From Rhodoferax sediminis (GTDB lineage Bacteria > Pseudomonadota > Gammaproteobacteria > Burkholderiales > Burkholderiaceae_C), in assembly GCF_006970865.1 (NCBI RefSeq), contig NZ_CP035503.1, positions 1,439,001-1,503,000 of the forward strand: a DNA stretch of 64,000 bases. The letters are read 5' to 3'. Position numbers and translations under genes: made by a program. The notes beneath the pieces are model-generated. The model was not told the origin of the DNA. It saw only the letters and a program-made list of their open reading frames with translations, and did no database searches. Positions within the stretch are counted from its first letter, which is position 1. Every line of letters begins with the position of its first letter. This document shows positions 1 to 7,747 of this stretch, piece by piece.

Positions 1-1
1 C

Positions 2-247
2 GAGATGCTGACGCAGGCGATGCAGGGGATTCAGGAGGCGGTCAAAGAGGCGGCCTCGGGCAAGGGCGGATTGCCGGACCCGAAAAAACAGACCGAGATG
101 GCGCGCGATGCCTGGAAGAAGACGCTTGCCGACATGAAGGATCTGGCCGAGATGGCTCGCAAGGCGCAGGCCGATGCGATGGTCGGCCTCACGGCGCGCG
201 CGACGCAAAGCGTGCAGGAAATCAAGAAGATGATGCAGCCCAAGTAG
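2..247 (+). CDS. Phasin family protein, C-terminal part (5' end outside window)
   Basis: The reading frame is open to the left edge, so this is the last 81 or so codons of a longer gene. The residues are almost all helix-forming, rich in Ala, Lys, Glu and Met, with no predicted membrane segment. This fits the amphipathic helical tail of phasins, which coat polyhydroxyalkanoate granules in the cytoplasm. The start codon is not in the window; an internal ATG at 5 is probably not the start. A beta-ketothiolase gene follows 80 bp downstream on the same strand, which supports a PHA link. Family assignment rests on composition and context rather than a signature motif. Confidence 0.6.
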   Translation, partial: EMLTQAMQGIQEAVKEAASGKGGLPDPKKQTEMARDAWKKTLADMKDLAEMARKAQADAMVGLTARATQSVQEIKKMMQPK

Positions 248-327
248 GCGGCGACTGAGTATGGAGTGATTCGCCGGCCCCGCGGCGAGTCCAATTTTTC
301 TGAATTTGGTTCTCAAGGAGATAGAGC

Positions 328-1512
328 ATGAGCAAGCGTGATGTGGTGGTGCTGGGCGCGGCCCGCTCGGCCATCGGTACCTTCGGCGGCTCGCTGGCCG
401 ACACCGAGCCCGCCGAGCTGGCCGGCATCGTGATGAAGGAAGCGGTCAAGCGCTCCGGCGTCGACCCGAAGGCGATCAACTACGTGACGGTGGGCAACAC
501 CATCCCCACCGACAGCCGTTTCGCCTACGTGGCGCGCGTCGCGTCCATTCAGGCCGGGCTGCCGATGGAGTCGGTAGCGATGGCGGTGAACCGGCTGTGT
601 TCGTCGGGCCTGCAGGGCATCGTGACGACGGCGCAGAACATCCTGCTCGGTGACTGCGACTACGGCGTCGGCGGCGGCGTCGAGGTGATGAGCCGCGGCG
701 GCTACCTGTCCACCGCGATGCGCAGCGGCGCGCGCATGGGCGACAGCAAGATGATCGACACCATGGTCGCGACATTGACCGACCCCTTCGGCGTCGGCCA
801 CATGGGCATCACGGCCGAGAACCTGGTGACCAAGTGGGGCATCACGCGCGAGGAGCAGGACGCGCTCGCGGTCGAGTCGCACCGCCGTGCCGCGGCGGCG
901 ATCAAAGAGGGCCGCTTCAAGTCGCAGATCGTGCCCATCGTGAAGCAGACGCGCAAGGGCGAGGTCACTTTCGATACCGATGAGCACGTCAAGCCCAACA
1001 CCACGATGGAAACGCTCGCCAAGATGAAACCGGCCTTCAAGAAGGACGGCTCGGTCACGGCCGGCAACGCCTCGGGCATCAATGACGGCGCGGCCTTCTT
1101 CGTGCTGGCCGATGCGGCGGTGGCCGCCGCCGCCGGCCACAAACCGATGGCGCGACTCGTGTCCTACGCGGTGGCCGGCGTGCCCAACGAGATCATGGGC
1201 GAGGGTCCGATCCCGGCCACCAGGCTGGCGCTCAAGAAGGGCGGCCTCACGCTCGACCAGATGGATGTGATCGAGTCCAACGAAGCCTTCGCGGCGCAGG
1301 CCATTGCGGTGTCGCGCGCGCTCGAACTCGACATGAAGAAGACCAACCCGAACGGCGGCGCGATCGCGCTGGGCCATCCCATCGGCTGCTCGGGCGCCTT
1401 CCTCGCGACCAAGGCGGTGTACGAGCTGCACCGCACCGGCGGCCGTTACGCGCTGGTCACGATGTGCATCGGCGGCGGGCAGGGCATCGCGGCAGTGTTC
1501 GAGCGGCTTTGA
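328..1512 (+). CDS. bktB: Acetyl-CoA acetyltransferase / beta-ketothiolase (BktB-like)
   Basis: This 394-residue protein has the full length of a biosynthetic thiolase. It condenses two acyl-CoA molecules to beta-ketoacyl-CoA, the first step of PHA synthesis, or runs in reverse in beta-oxidation. The acylated cysteine lies in NRLCSSGLQGI near residue 90, and the C-terminal GHPIGCSGA and CIGGGQGIA boxes carry the catalytic His and second Cys. It resembles Cupriavidus BktB closely in these blocks. An AAGGAG ribosome site precedes the ATG by about 7 nt. The preceding phasin gene suggests a role in PHA metabolism. The next gene, folA, converges with only 15 bp between stop codons. Confidence 0.93.
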   Translation: MSKRDVVVLGAARSAIGTFGGSLADTEPAELAGIVMKEAVKRSGVDPKAINYVTVGNTIPTDSRFAYVARVASIQAGLPMESVAMAVNRLCSSGLQGIVTTAQNILLGDCDYGVGGGVEVMSRGGYLSTAMRSGARMGDSKMIDTMVATLTDPFGVGHMGITAENLVTKWGITREEQDALAVESHRRAAAAIKEGRFKSQIVPIVKQTRKGEVTFDTDEHVKPNTTMETLAKMKPAFKKDGSVTAGNASGINDGAAFFVLADAAVAAAAGHKPMARLVSYAVAGVPNEIMGEGPIPATRLALKKGGLTLDQMDVIESNEAFAAQAIAVSRALELDMKKTNPNGGAIALGHPIGCSGAFLATKAVYELHRTGGRYALVTMCIGGGQGIAAVFERL

Positions 1513-1527
1513 AGCGCGCGTCCCGGC

Positions 1528-2013
1528 TCAGGCGCGATCGAGGGTGATGAAGCTGTAGGCCAGGCCCGAACTGGCCACATGCGACTCACGCGCCGTCTCG
1601 TGCCACTCGGGGCCGAAGGCCGGCGCGAAAGCGTCGCCCTCGAAGTCCTGCGCGATTTCGGTGATCACCGCGCGCCGCGCCAGCGGCAGGGCTTGCGCAT
1701 AAAGTTGCGCGCCGCCGATGACCCACACCTCTTCGAAGTGCTCACAAAAGCGGAGCGCACCGTCCAGGCTGGCAAAGGGCTTAGCGCCGTTTTCATGCCA
1801 ATCCGGCTGGCGCGTGATGACGATGTTGACGCGCCCGGGGAGCGGGCGGAACTTCGGCGGCAGCGAGTCCCAGGTCTTGCGTCCCATGATCACCGGGCAG
1901 CCCAGCGTGGTGCGCTTGAAGTGCACCAGGTCCTCCGGCAGGTGCCAGGGCAGGGTGCCATGGGCGCCGATCACGCCATTGGCCGCGCGCGCAAAGATCA
2001 AGTGCAACTTCAT
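1528..2013 (-). CDS. folA: Dihydrofolate reductase
   Basis: This 161-residue protein reduces dihydrofolate to tetrahydrofolate with NADPH. N-terminal LIFARAANGVIGAHGTLPWH, the catalytic Asp in LPEDLVHFKR, the VIMGRKTWDSLP block and the VIGGAQLY block are all present and in the usual order. I place the start at the ATG ending at 2013, directly before MKLHLIFA; a longer frame upstream would run into thyA. It lies 10 bp after the thyA stop on the same strand. ThyA produces dihydrofolate, so the two-gene unit closes the folate cycle. Confidence 0.95.
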   Translation of the reverse strand: MKLHLIFARAANGVIGAHGTLPWHLPEDLVHFKRTTLGCPVIMGRKTWDSLPPKFRPLPGRVNIVITRQPDWHENGAKPFASLDGALRFCEHFEEVWVIGGAQLYAQALPLARRAVITEIAQDFEGDAFAPAFGPEWHETARESHVASSGLAYSFITLDRA

Positions 2014-2023
2014 GTTCGCTTCG

Positions 2024-2836
2024 TCAAACGGCCACCGGCGCCTTGATCGCCGGATGGCACTGGTAGTCCAGCACCTCGAAGTCCTCAAACTCGTAGTCGA
2101 AAATCGAGGCTGGCCGGCGCTTGATGTGCAGCGTCGGGTAAGGGTAGGGCGCGCGGCTCAGCTGCAGCGCCACCTGTTCGTGGTGGTTGCTGTAGATGTG
2201 GCAGTCGCCGCCGGTCCAGATGAAGTCGCCCACGGCCAGGTCGCATTGCTGCGCCACCATGTGGGTGAGCAGCGCGTAGCTCGCGATATTGAACGGCACG
2301 CCCAGAAAAATGTCAGCGCTGCGCTGGTAGAGCTGGCAGCTCAAGCGGCCGTCGGCCACATAGAACTGGAAGAACGCGTGGCATGGCATCAGCGCCATCT
2401 TGTCCAGCTCGGCCACGTTCCACGCGCTCACGATGATGCGGCGCGAATCGGGGTTGGTCTTGAGCGTCTTGATGACCTCGGCAATCTGGTCGATGTGGCC
2501 GCCGTCGGGTGTGGGCCAGCTGCGCCACTGCACGCCGTACACGGGGCCCAGGTCGCCGTCCGGCCTGGCCCACTCGTCCCAGATCGTGACGCCGCGCTCT
2601 TTCAGCCAGTTGTTGTTGCTTGATCCGGTCAAAAACCACAGCAGCTCCTGGATGATGGAGCGCAGGTGCACCTTCTTCGTCGTCACCAGCGGAAAGCCCT
2701 CGTTCAGGTCAAAGCGCATCTGGTAGCCGAACACGCTCTTCGTGCCGGTGCCGGTGCGGTCGGTCTTGGGCGTGCCGTGCGCGTCTACGTGGCGCATGAA
2801 GTCTTCGTATTGGGAGCGGATGGGGTGTGTCGTCAT
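2024..2836 (-). CDS. thyA: Thymidylate synthase
   Basis: ThyA methylates dUMP to dTMP using methylenetetrahydrofolate. The 270-residue protein matches the usual size. The nucleophilic cysteine is in [11 protein letters not shown], the dUMP-binding arginines in [10 protein letters not shown] and [19 protein letters not shown], and the C-terminal region ends in IKAPVAV as in classic ThyA. Its ATG begins one base after the ccdB stop codon, so thyA is likely translated from the same message as the toxin-antitoxin pair upstream; I see no room for a separate promoter outside ccdB. folA follows after 10 bp. Confidence 0.97.
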   Translation of the reverse strand: MTTHPIRSQYEDFMRHVDAHGTPKTDRTGTGTKSVFGYQMRFDLNEGFPLVTTKKVHLRSIIQELLWFLTGSSNNNWLKERGVTIWDEWARPDGDLGPVYGVQWRSWPTPDGGHIDQIAEVIKTLKTNPDSRRIIVSAWNVAELDKMALMPCHAFFQFYVADGRLSCQLYQRSADIFLGVPFNIASYALLTHMVAQQCDLAVGDFIWTGGDCHIYSNHHEQVALQLSRAPYPYPTLHIKRRPASIFDYEFEDFEVLDYQCHPAIKAPVAV

Positions 2837-2837
2837 G

Positions 2838-3149
2838 TCAATAGCCCCCGAATAGTGTGTCGAGGGCTTCCTGGATGAGTGGTTGCTGCTGCGCCAGGTT
2901 AGCTACCGGGCGCTGCAGTTCGTTGGAGGGAACGGCGCCGAGTGCCACGGTGTTCAGGACGACGTGTTTGCCCTGCACCACCAATTCCGGATTGAGATCG
3001 CGCACGGGTCCGCGAAACCGGCTGGCCGTGTGCAACGGTATCACCACGCGCGTTTCGACTTCGATGAATGTGTTTTGCACGTCGAGGAAGTAGGGGACCG
3101 TGGCCCGCTCGTTGCTGTCCGGGTTGGGGTACACGTCAAAGCGCGCCAT
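2838..3149 (-). CDS. ccdB: CcdB-type toxin, gyrase poison family
   Basis: This 103-residue protein has the CcdB fold signature: an N-terminal FDVYPNPD strand, PYFLDVQ, and the VVIPL segment. CcdB family proteins poison DNA gyrase by binding GyrA. The C-terminal tail reads LFGGY where the F-plasmid toxin has FWGI, so activity cannot be assumed. It starts four bases after the ccdA stop codon, the usual antitoxin-first order, and its own stop lies one base before the thyA start. The pair forms a module transcribed toward thyA-folA. Confidence 0.88.
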   Translation of the reverse strand: MARFDVYPNPDSNERATVPYFLDVQNTFIEVETRVVIPLHTASRFRGPVRDLNPELVVQGKHVVLNTVALGAVPSNELQRPVANLAQQQPLIQEALDTLFGGY

Positions 3150-3153
3150 CGGC

Positions 3154-3444
3154 TCAGACCGGCTTCTGCCTGGCGTCGGCTACCTTGCCGTCGCCAAGGC
3201 TGCGGCCGAAAGTGCGGTATTTGGCCAGCGGCAGCCCCTCGCGGCGAACGCGCTCGTTGTAGGCCGCGAACGCCTCCTGGTTGTCGTCGCGCCACTTTTC
3301 CCAGTAGCGGCGCTTGACCTCTTCGGCCAGCAGCGCATCCACCGTCTGCGAGATGTTCATGCCCAGCTCCTTCGCCATTTTCAGCACATCGGCGTTGAGG
3401 GACAGGTTGGTCGCTTTCTTCGGAGCTTTGGCAAACTGGAGCAT
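3154..3444 (-). CDS. ccdA: CcdA-type antitoxin
   Basis: CcdA neutralises CcdB and represses its own operon. The N-terminal half contains a ribbon-helix-helix DNA-binding region (KKATNLSLNADVLKMAKELG, then NISQTVDALL). The C-terminal half, with the KRRYWEKWRDDNQEAFAAYN stretch, matches the flexible CcdB-binding arm. About 17 extra residues follow the usual end. I choose the ATG ending at 3444 because a TATAAT box lies at 3473-3478, so the longer upstream frame would begin before the promoter. At 96 residues it is somewhat longer than F-plasmid CcdA. Confidence 0.87.
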   Translation of the reverse strand: MLQFAKAPKKATNLSLNADVLKMAKELGMNISQTVDALLAEEVKRRYWEKWRDDNQEAFAAYNERVRREGLPLAKYRTFGRSLGDGKVADARQKPV

Positions 3445-3472
3445 GGAGCACTCTTTGGATAAGGATGTGTGA

Positions 3473-3498
3473 ATTATATGCGCATCGTGATTGCGCAT
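3473..3498 (-). promoter_or_regulatory. ccdAB promoter -10 box and candidate CcdA operator
   Basis: On the minus strand a perfect TATAAT lies at 3478-3473, about 29 nt before the ccdA ATG. Overlapping its upstream edge is a perfect inverted repeat, ATGCGCA-N7-TGCGCAT, at 3478-3498. No good -35 match is seen. A palindrome across the spacer is what an autorepressing ribbon-helix-helix antitoxin would bind. Operator function is inferred. Confidence 0.6.
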
Positions 3499-3508
3499 CC
3501 GATGTCAT

Positions 3509-3763
3509 CACCGCCGCCAGATGGGTCAAAAAAGCCTCCACCTGCGCCGCCCCCATTTCACGCGGATGGCGCTTTCCATGAAACAGGATGAAGCGGCGCA
3601 CCCCATCCACATAAGCCTGCTCAGTGCGAATGCTGTCATGCTGCATGCGAATGTGGTTGCGCAGTGGGTTCAGCAACCTGGGTGGCCGAGTAACGGGAGT
3701 AAGCAAAGTATCCAGCGGCTGGCTCAGCCGCCAAATTTCAGGCTTGCCTGCATGACGGAGCAA
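3509..3763 (-). pseudogene. intI: Integron integrase IntI, N-terminal fragment
   Basis: The translated segment PPRLLNPLRNHIRMQHDSIR, then TEQAYVDGVRRFILFHGKRH and PREMGAAQVEAFLTHLA, matches the N-terminal SAM-like core-binding domain of integron tyrosine recombinases. Homology stops near residue 85, so the whole catalytic domain with the RHRY residues and the IntI patch is absent. The break falls where the ccdAB promoter region begins, so that module probably replaced the rest. The fragment points away from the cassette at 3866-5057, the normal integron arrangement. It cannot encode an active recombinase. Confidence 0.75.
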
Positions 3764-3803
3764 GGCCCATGGTGTATGCGCGCACGCGGGGTCACGTTGC
3801 GTC

Positions 3804-3850
3804 AGACGACGACCATGGGTAACATCGTCGTCTATTTATAGGTAGGCATC
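3804..3850 (+). other. Possible attI remnant: hairpin plus degenerate core site
   Basis: A perfect inverted repeat with 9-bp arms (AGACGACGA and TCGTCGTCT, 12-nt loop) spans 3804-3833. It is followed at 3841-3847 by GGTAGGC, one mismatch from the integron core GTTAGGC, then ATC. This lies between the integrase fragment and the first cassette gene, where attI is expected. The match is weak, and the hairpin could be a terminator or an old attC. Confidence 0.35.
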
Positions 3851-3865
3851 TCATAAAAATACCGC

Positions 3866-5005
3866 TTGTTCCTCGTGGCAGAAAACAAGAAACACCACTA
3901 CGTTCCGCGCTTCTACCTTCGGCACTTTACAGCCGACGGCCGCAGTTTGTCCCTTTACAACCTTGGACGCGACATCGTCATCGGTAACGCCAACCTGAAG
4001 AATCAGTGCTACCGCGACTACATGTACGGAAAGGATGGAAAGCAGGAGGGTAGTCTCTCTCTCATGGAAGGTGCGCTCGCCGAGTTGCTTAGACGAATAT
4101 TGACGTATCGTGTCTTACCGCCACCGTGGAGCCCGGATCATGAGTCGCTGTGTGTATTGACGCTCCTGCAAAACGCCCGCACCGCATACGCTTCGGACGC
4201 AATGGACGAGTTTTCGGACAAGATGTGGAAGCAGGTTCTTAAGAAAGATTCACGCTTTCCACCAGCGATGATGGAGAAAGTTCGGGTGGTAAACACTGAC
4301 CCAGCGAACTTTGCAATAGTGACGATGCTGCGTCTGTATCACTTGATCATGGACTTGGACTACAGGTTGCTCCTCGCGCACGAAGGTTCTGAGTTCATTA
4401 CGAGCGACAACCCTGTAGTGCTATACAACCAACTCTTGGAATTTGAGTCCATGGGAAGCAACACTGGCCTTGCGAGCAAGGGGCTTCAAATTTTCTTTCC
4501 CCTGTCGCCGAAAGTGATGTTGACTTTCTTCGACCGATATGTGTATGCCTTCGTCCCTCGTCAATCGATCGTTGCGCCTGTACCGACGCGAGAGGACATG
4601 AATCAGCTCAACGCTTTGCAGGTCGCTTCTGCACTCGAGAACGTGTACTTTTCCAGCGCTGCTGCTGACATATATCGAATTGTGACGCGGGCCAAGCCGC
4701 GAAGGCGAAACCGTAAAGCCAAGATCATTGTGCTTCCGGAGAAGCAAACTGAAACAGGGTCGTCGCAACTTATTGGCGGTTCACGGGAAGACGTTCGGAC
4801 AAACCTCTCTCTCACATTTGTCAAGCTACTGAAACCCGCCAAACGGTGGCAAGCGGAACGAAAGAAGCCGGGGCTGAAACCGGTAACTGTGGTCCGAAAT
4901 CCTGGCATGGTGAGAGATCATGAACTCTTTCACGAAGCCGTGGACGCGAAGCGGTATCAGCCAACTGAATTCGTTCGGTTCGTTCGCGAAAAGTATGACG
5001 CTTAG
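3866..5005 (+). CDS. DUF4238 family protein (integron cassette gene)
   Basis: The N-terminus KKHHYVPRFYLRHFT, the later LAHEGSEFITSDNPVVLYN and the PLSPKVMLTFF block are characteristic of DUF4238, a family without a settled function that is often found in accessory and mobile regions. There is no signal peptide or membrane segment; the protein is about 379 residues with a basic linker near residue 275. The start is TTG at 3866 or GTG at 3875, with no clear ribosome site, which is common in cassettes. Base composition is visibly less GC-rich than the neighbours. The stop codon lies inside an attC site, so this is a mobile cassette gene. Confidence 0.72.
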   Translation: MFLVAENKKHHYVPRFYLRHFTADGRSLSLYNLGRDIVIGNANLKNQCYRDYMYGKDGKQEGSLSLMEGALAELLRRILTYRVLPPPWSPDHESLCVLTLLQNARTAYASDAMDEFSDKMWKQVLKKDSRFPPAMMEKVRVVNTDPANFAIVTMLRLYHLIMDLDYRLLLAHEGSEFITSDNPVVLYNQLLEFESMGSNTGLASKGLQIFFPLSPKVMLTFFDRYVYAFVPRQSIVAPVPTREDMNQLNALQVASALENVYFSSAAADIYRIVTRAKPRRRNRKAKIIVLPEKQTETGSSQLIGGSREDVRTNLSLTFVKLLKPAKRWQAERKKPGLKPVTVVRNPGMVRDHELFHEAVDAKRYQPTEFVRFVREKYDA

Positions 5006-5057
5006 CCGGTCGTTTTAGCGGACTGCGTACGGCAGCCGCAGAACTCAAACGTTAGGC
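5000..5057 (+). repeat. attC recombination site of an integron cassette
   Basis: The right end AACTCAAACGTTAGGC matches the canonical attC right end (AACTCAAxCGTTAG). The left end GCTTAGC is a two-mismatch complement of GTTAGGC. Between them GCGG-A-CTGC, loop GTACG, and GCAGCCGC form a stem with one extrahelical A, the feature that lets IntI choose the recombining strand. At about 58 bp it is a short attC. The stop codon of the DUF4238 gene is embedded in its left arm. Confidence 0.8.
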
Positions 5058-5094
5058 GGGACAACGATCCCATCTGCAACTCGAAAGTAGCCAT

Positions 5095-5544
5095 ATGGAA
5101 TCAGCCGGGAAGCGTTCCGATTCGCGAAGTTTGTTCATTGCCGCAACCCCGGCCCAGGTCTTCGCCGCCATGAGCGATCCGGCGCGAGTCGCCCGCTGGT
5201 GGGGACCTGATGGATTTAAAAACACCATTCATCAGTTCGACTTCCGGCCTGGCGGCTCTTGGCTGCTCACCATGCACGGACCTGACGGGAAGGACTACCC
5301 CAACGAAAGCCGGTTCACGCGGGTTGCAGCTGGCTCGATCTTCGAGATCGAGCACTTGTCCGGTCACCACTTCATTCCGACCATTGAGTTGCGGCCGTCT
5401 GGCCAAGGCACTCACGTTCACTGGCGCCAAACCTTCGATACGGTCGAGGAATATGAGCGAATTGCCGGGTTCGTGACGGGAGCCAACGAGCAGAATTTGC
5501 AGCGTCTGGCAACGGAAGTCCTGCTCGCACGTGATGCCGCTTGA
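5095..5544 (+). CDS. SRPBCC (AHSA1-like) domain protein
   Basis: This 149-residue protein has the START-like SRPBCC pattern: RSLFIAATPAQVFAAMSDPA at the N-terminus, ARWWGPDGF, the GGSWLLTMHGPDG strand, and a C-terminal helix. Such proteins form a hydrophobic pocket and are often called activator of Hsp90 ATPase-like; ligand and role cannot be told from sequence. It begins 38 bp after the attC site, so it may be a second cassette, but I find no attC after it. A second SRPBCC gene follows at 5650. Confidence 0.75.
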   Translation: MESAGKRSDSRSLFIAATPAQVFAAMSDPARVARWWGPDGFKNTIHQFDFRPGGSWLLTMHGPDGKDYPNESRFTRVAAGSIFEIEHLSGHHFIPTIELRPSGQGTHVHWRQTFDTVEEYERIAGFVTGANEQNLQRLATEVLLARDAA

Positions 5545-5649
5545 CCCATCATGTCAAAGATTGACGCTTCATCATCTCCGAAATGTCGATTCTGATCCAC
5601 CTAGATCGTCGTACATTCAGAGGGTCGTCCTCTACTTTCAAGGCTGATC

Positions 5650-6096
5650 ATGTCTACAAATACCGTTCGACTTCACCGTGTAGTCCGGGCCACTCCGGAG
5701 CGGATCTACCGTGCCTTCCTTGATGCTGACGCGATGGCCAAGTGGCTTCCGCCGTATGGCTTCACCTGCAAGGTCCATCACATGGACGCCAAAGTCAAAG
5801 GCACGTTCAGGATGTCCTTCACGAACTTCTCGACGGGCCACGGCCACTCCTTCGGCGGAGAGTATCGCGAGCTGATGCCGCATGAGCGCATTTGCTATTC
5901 CGACAAGTTCGACGATCCGAACCTGCCTGGAGAGATGGTGACCACCGTATCCCTGCGGCAGGTCACGTGCGGAACCGAGTTGAACGTCGTGCAGGAAGGA
6001 ATTCCGCAGGCCATTCCCGTCGAGATGTGCTACCTCGGATGGCAGGAGTCGCTCGCGCAACTTCTGAAGTTGGTTGAGCCCGTGATTCCAGACTAA
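5650..6096 (+). CDS. SRPBCC (AHSA1-like) domain protein, second copy
   Basis: The protein is 148 residues with the same fold as the preceding gene: RLHRVVRATPERIYRAFLDA, AKWLPPYGF, and the C-terminal GWQESLAQLLKLVEP helix. It is clearly a distinct paralogue rather than a tandem duplicate, since the sequences differ throughout. Ligand unknown. It is followed after 23 bp by the DHFR-like gene at 6120, and the two may be cotranscribed. No signal peptide or membrane segment. Confidence 0.76.
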   Translation: MSTNTVRLHRVVRATPERIYRAFLDADAMAKWLPPYGFTCKVHHMDAKVKGTFRMSFTNFSTGHGHSFGGEYRELMPHERICYSDKFDDPNLPGEMVTTVSLRQVTCGTELNVVQEGIPQAIPVEMCYLGWQESLAQLLKLVEPVIPD

Positions 6097-6119
6097 CTGA
6101 TTCCGCAGCGAGGCATGTC

Positions 6120-6773
6120 ATGTCAAAACTCCGCGTTCAAAGCTTTTCAATTTCCATCGACGGCTACGGTGCCGGCCCGAACCAGGATTTGCAGAATCCG
6201 CTCGGCGTTGGGGGCCCCGAGTTGATGGAGTGGCTCTTTCATACACGTCTGTGGCGCACGATGCACGGCCAGAGCGATGGCGATAGCGAGACGGGGGTCG
6301 ACAACGCCATGGCGGAGCAGGGCTTCGCCGGCATCGGCGCCTGGATTCTGGGGCGCAACATGTTCGGCCCGGTCCGGGGCCCGTGGCCGGACGACAGCTG
6401 GAAGGGCTGGTGGGGCGATGAGCCGCCGTACCACACGCCCGTCTTTGTACTGACGCAGTATCCGCGCGCGCCGCTCAGCATGGCGGGCGGCACGGAGTTT
6501 CGCTTCGTCACTGAAGGCATTCACGCCGCGCTGGAGCAGGCGAGGGCGGCAGCGGGCGGTGGCGACATCCGTCTCGGTGGCGGCGTCGCCGCGGTGCGGC
6601 AGTATCTGCGCGCGGGCCTGATTGATGAGTTGCACCTCGCCGTGCGGCCGGTCTTGCTCGGCTCCGGCGAACACCTCTTGAACGGCATCGATCTGCGTGC
6701 CCTGGGCTACGAATGCGCGAAGTGCGTCGCGGGCGAACGGGCAACCCATGTCTTTCTGCGCAAGCGCGCGTGA
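6120..6773 (+). CDS. Dihydrofolate reductase family protein (RibD C-terminal-like)
   Basis: This 217-residue protein belongs to the RibD C-terminal/DHFR-like superfamily. It opens with LRVQSFSISIDGYGAG, has GAWILGRNMFGPVRGPW, and the nucleotide-binding DIRLGGGVAAVRQYL followed by IDELHLAVRPVLLGSGEHL. The family reduces pyrimidine or pterin substrates with NAD(P)H; the true substrate is unknown. It is not the housekeeping folA, which is at 1528. An ATG directly follows the short gap from the SRPBCC gene. Confidence 0.82.
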   Translation: MSKLRVQSFSISIDGYGAGPNQDLQNPLGVGGPELMEWLFHTRLWRTMHGQSDGDSETGVDNAMAEQGFAGIGAWILGRNMFGPVRGPWPDDSWKGWWGDEPPYHTPVFVLTQYPRAPLSMAGGTEFRFVTEGIHAALEQARAAAGGGDIRLGGGVAAVRQYLRAGLIDELHLAVRPVLLGSGEHLLNGIDLRALGYECAKCVAGERATHVFLRKRA

Positions 6774-7051
6774 CTGACTTGCCCACGAGTACGATGGAGC
6801 CATCCTGGCCGACGACCACGAAAGCAGCAAGCGTCCGGGTCAATCCGCCGCTGGGGCGCCGGGTCGTGGCATCCCGCAGGGGTACCGGCAGGGCATCATC
6901 ACTGCGATCACGGTGCTGCTCGGTTTCTCGCTCGCTTTTTTGCGTTTCTGGGGGGACACGCCCACGCCCGATTATCCGTCTTGACAGAGAAGAAATTAAG
7001 TGCACGGCAGAGGTGCACGGATTAGCATCCATAACAACGAGGAACTTTGTC

Positions 7052-7747
7052 ATGCGTCCACATCACCAGGAACGACACCGCACTGAGCGCATCGGCTGGC
7101 TTCGCGCTGTCGTACTGGGTGCGAACGATGGCATCGTCTCCACCGCAAGCCTGGTATTGGGTGTTGCTGCGGCGCATGCAACGCACAACAGCATATTGGT
7201 CGCGGGGGTGGCCGGCCTGGTCGCCGGCGCCATGTCGATGGCCGCGGGTGAGTATGTGTCTGTCCACACGCAGGCCGATACCGAAAAGGCAGACATTGCG
7301 CAGGAACGCAGGGAGCTCAAGGCAGATGACGCGGGAGAGCAAAGGGAACTGGCGGCGATCTATGTGGCTCGGGGTCTTGCTCCGGCGCTGGCGGAACAGG
7401 TCGCCGAGCAACTCATGGCGCATGACGGGCTCGGTGCGCATGTGCGCGACGAACTCGGGATTTCCCCGGCCCTTAGCGCGCGGCCGATTCAGGCTGCCTT
7501 TGCTTCTGCGGCCAGTTTCTCTGCTGGAGCTGCCATGCCCCTGGTGGTCGCCTGGCTGGCCCCGCAGGCAAGCCTGATCATCCTCGTCGCGTTGACATCA
7601 CTCGTCTTTCTGGCGCTCCTGGGGGCAGTGGCTGCACGCGCTGGTGGTGCCCCTTTGGCGGCGGGTGCAATGCGTGTCACGTTTTGGGGGGCGCTGGCGA
7701 TGGGGTTGACGGCTGGCGTTGGCGCTCTGTTTGGAGCGGTTGGCTAG
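7052..7747 (+). CDS. VIT family iron/manganese transporter
   Basis: This 231-residue membrane protein belongs to the VIT1/CCC1 family of Fe2+/Mn2+ transporters. The signature WLRAVVLGANDGIVSTASLV is at the N-terminus, followed by GLVAGAMSMAAGEYVSVHTQ. A charged cytoplasmic segment (about residues 75-135) separates the first two helices from the last three, as in VIT proteins, and holds Glu-rich metal-binding residues. I start at the ATG at 7052 because GAGGA lies 8 nt upstream and the family begins just before this block; a longer frame from 6713 is not supported. Likely cytoplasmic membrane. Confidence 0.88.
   Translation: MRPHHQERHRTERIGWLRAVVLGANDGIVSTASLVLGVAAAHATHNSILVAGVAGLVAGAMSMAAGEYVSVHTQADTEKADIAQERRELKADDAGEQRELAAIYVARGLAPALAEQVAEQLMAHDGLGAHVRDELGISPALSARPIQAAFASAASFSAGAAMPLVVAWLAPQASLIILVALTSLVFLALLGAVAARAGGAPLAAGAMRVTFWGALAMGLTAGVGALFGAVG

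Noticed and set aside
2838..3149. CcdB tail lacks the F-plasmid W-G-I ending, suggesting a dead toxin
   Set aside because: As I recall it, the Vibrio fischeri CcdB homologue is active without the Trp, so this difference alone does not show loss of activity.
5545..6119. Further attC sites after the SRPBCC genes
   Set aside because: No GTTRRRY core with a matching left end or stem could be found, so these genes are not called cassettes.
6981..6986. TTGACA as a promoter for the VIT gene
   Set aside because: No acceptable -10 box is found 16-18 bp downstream.
6713..7051. N-terminal extension of the VIT transporter
   Set aside because: The extension overlaps the preceding gene, lacks family similarity, and a good ribosome site precedes the ATG at 7052.
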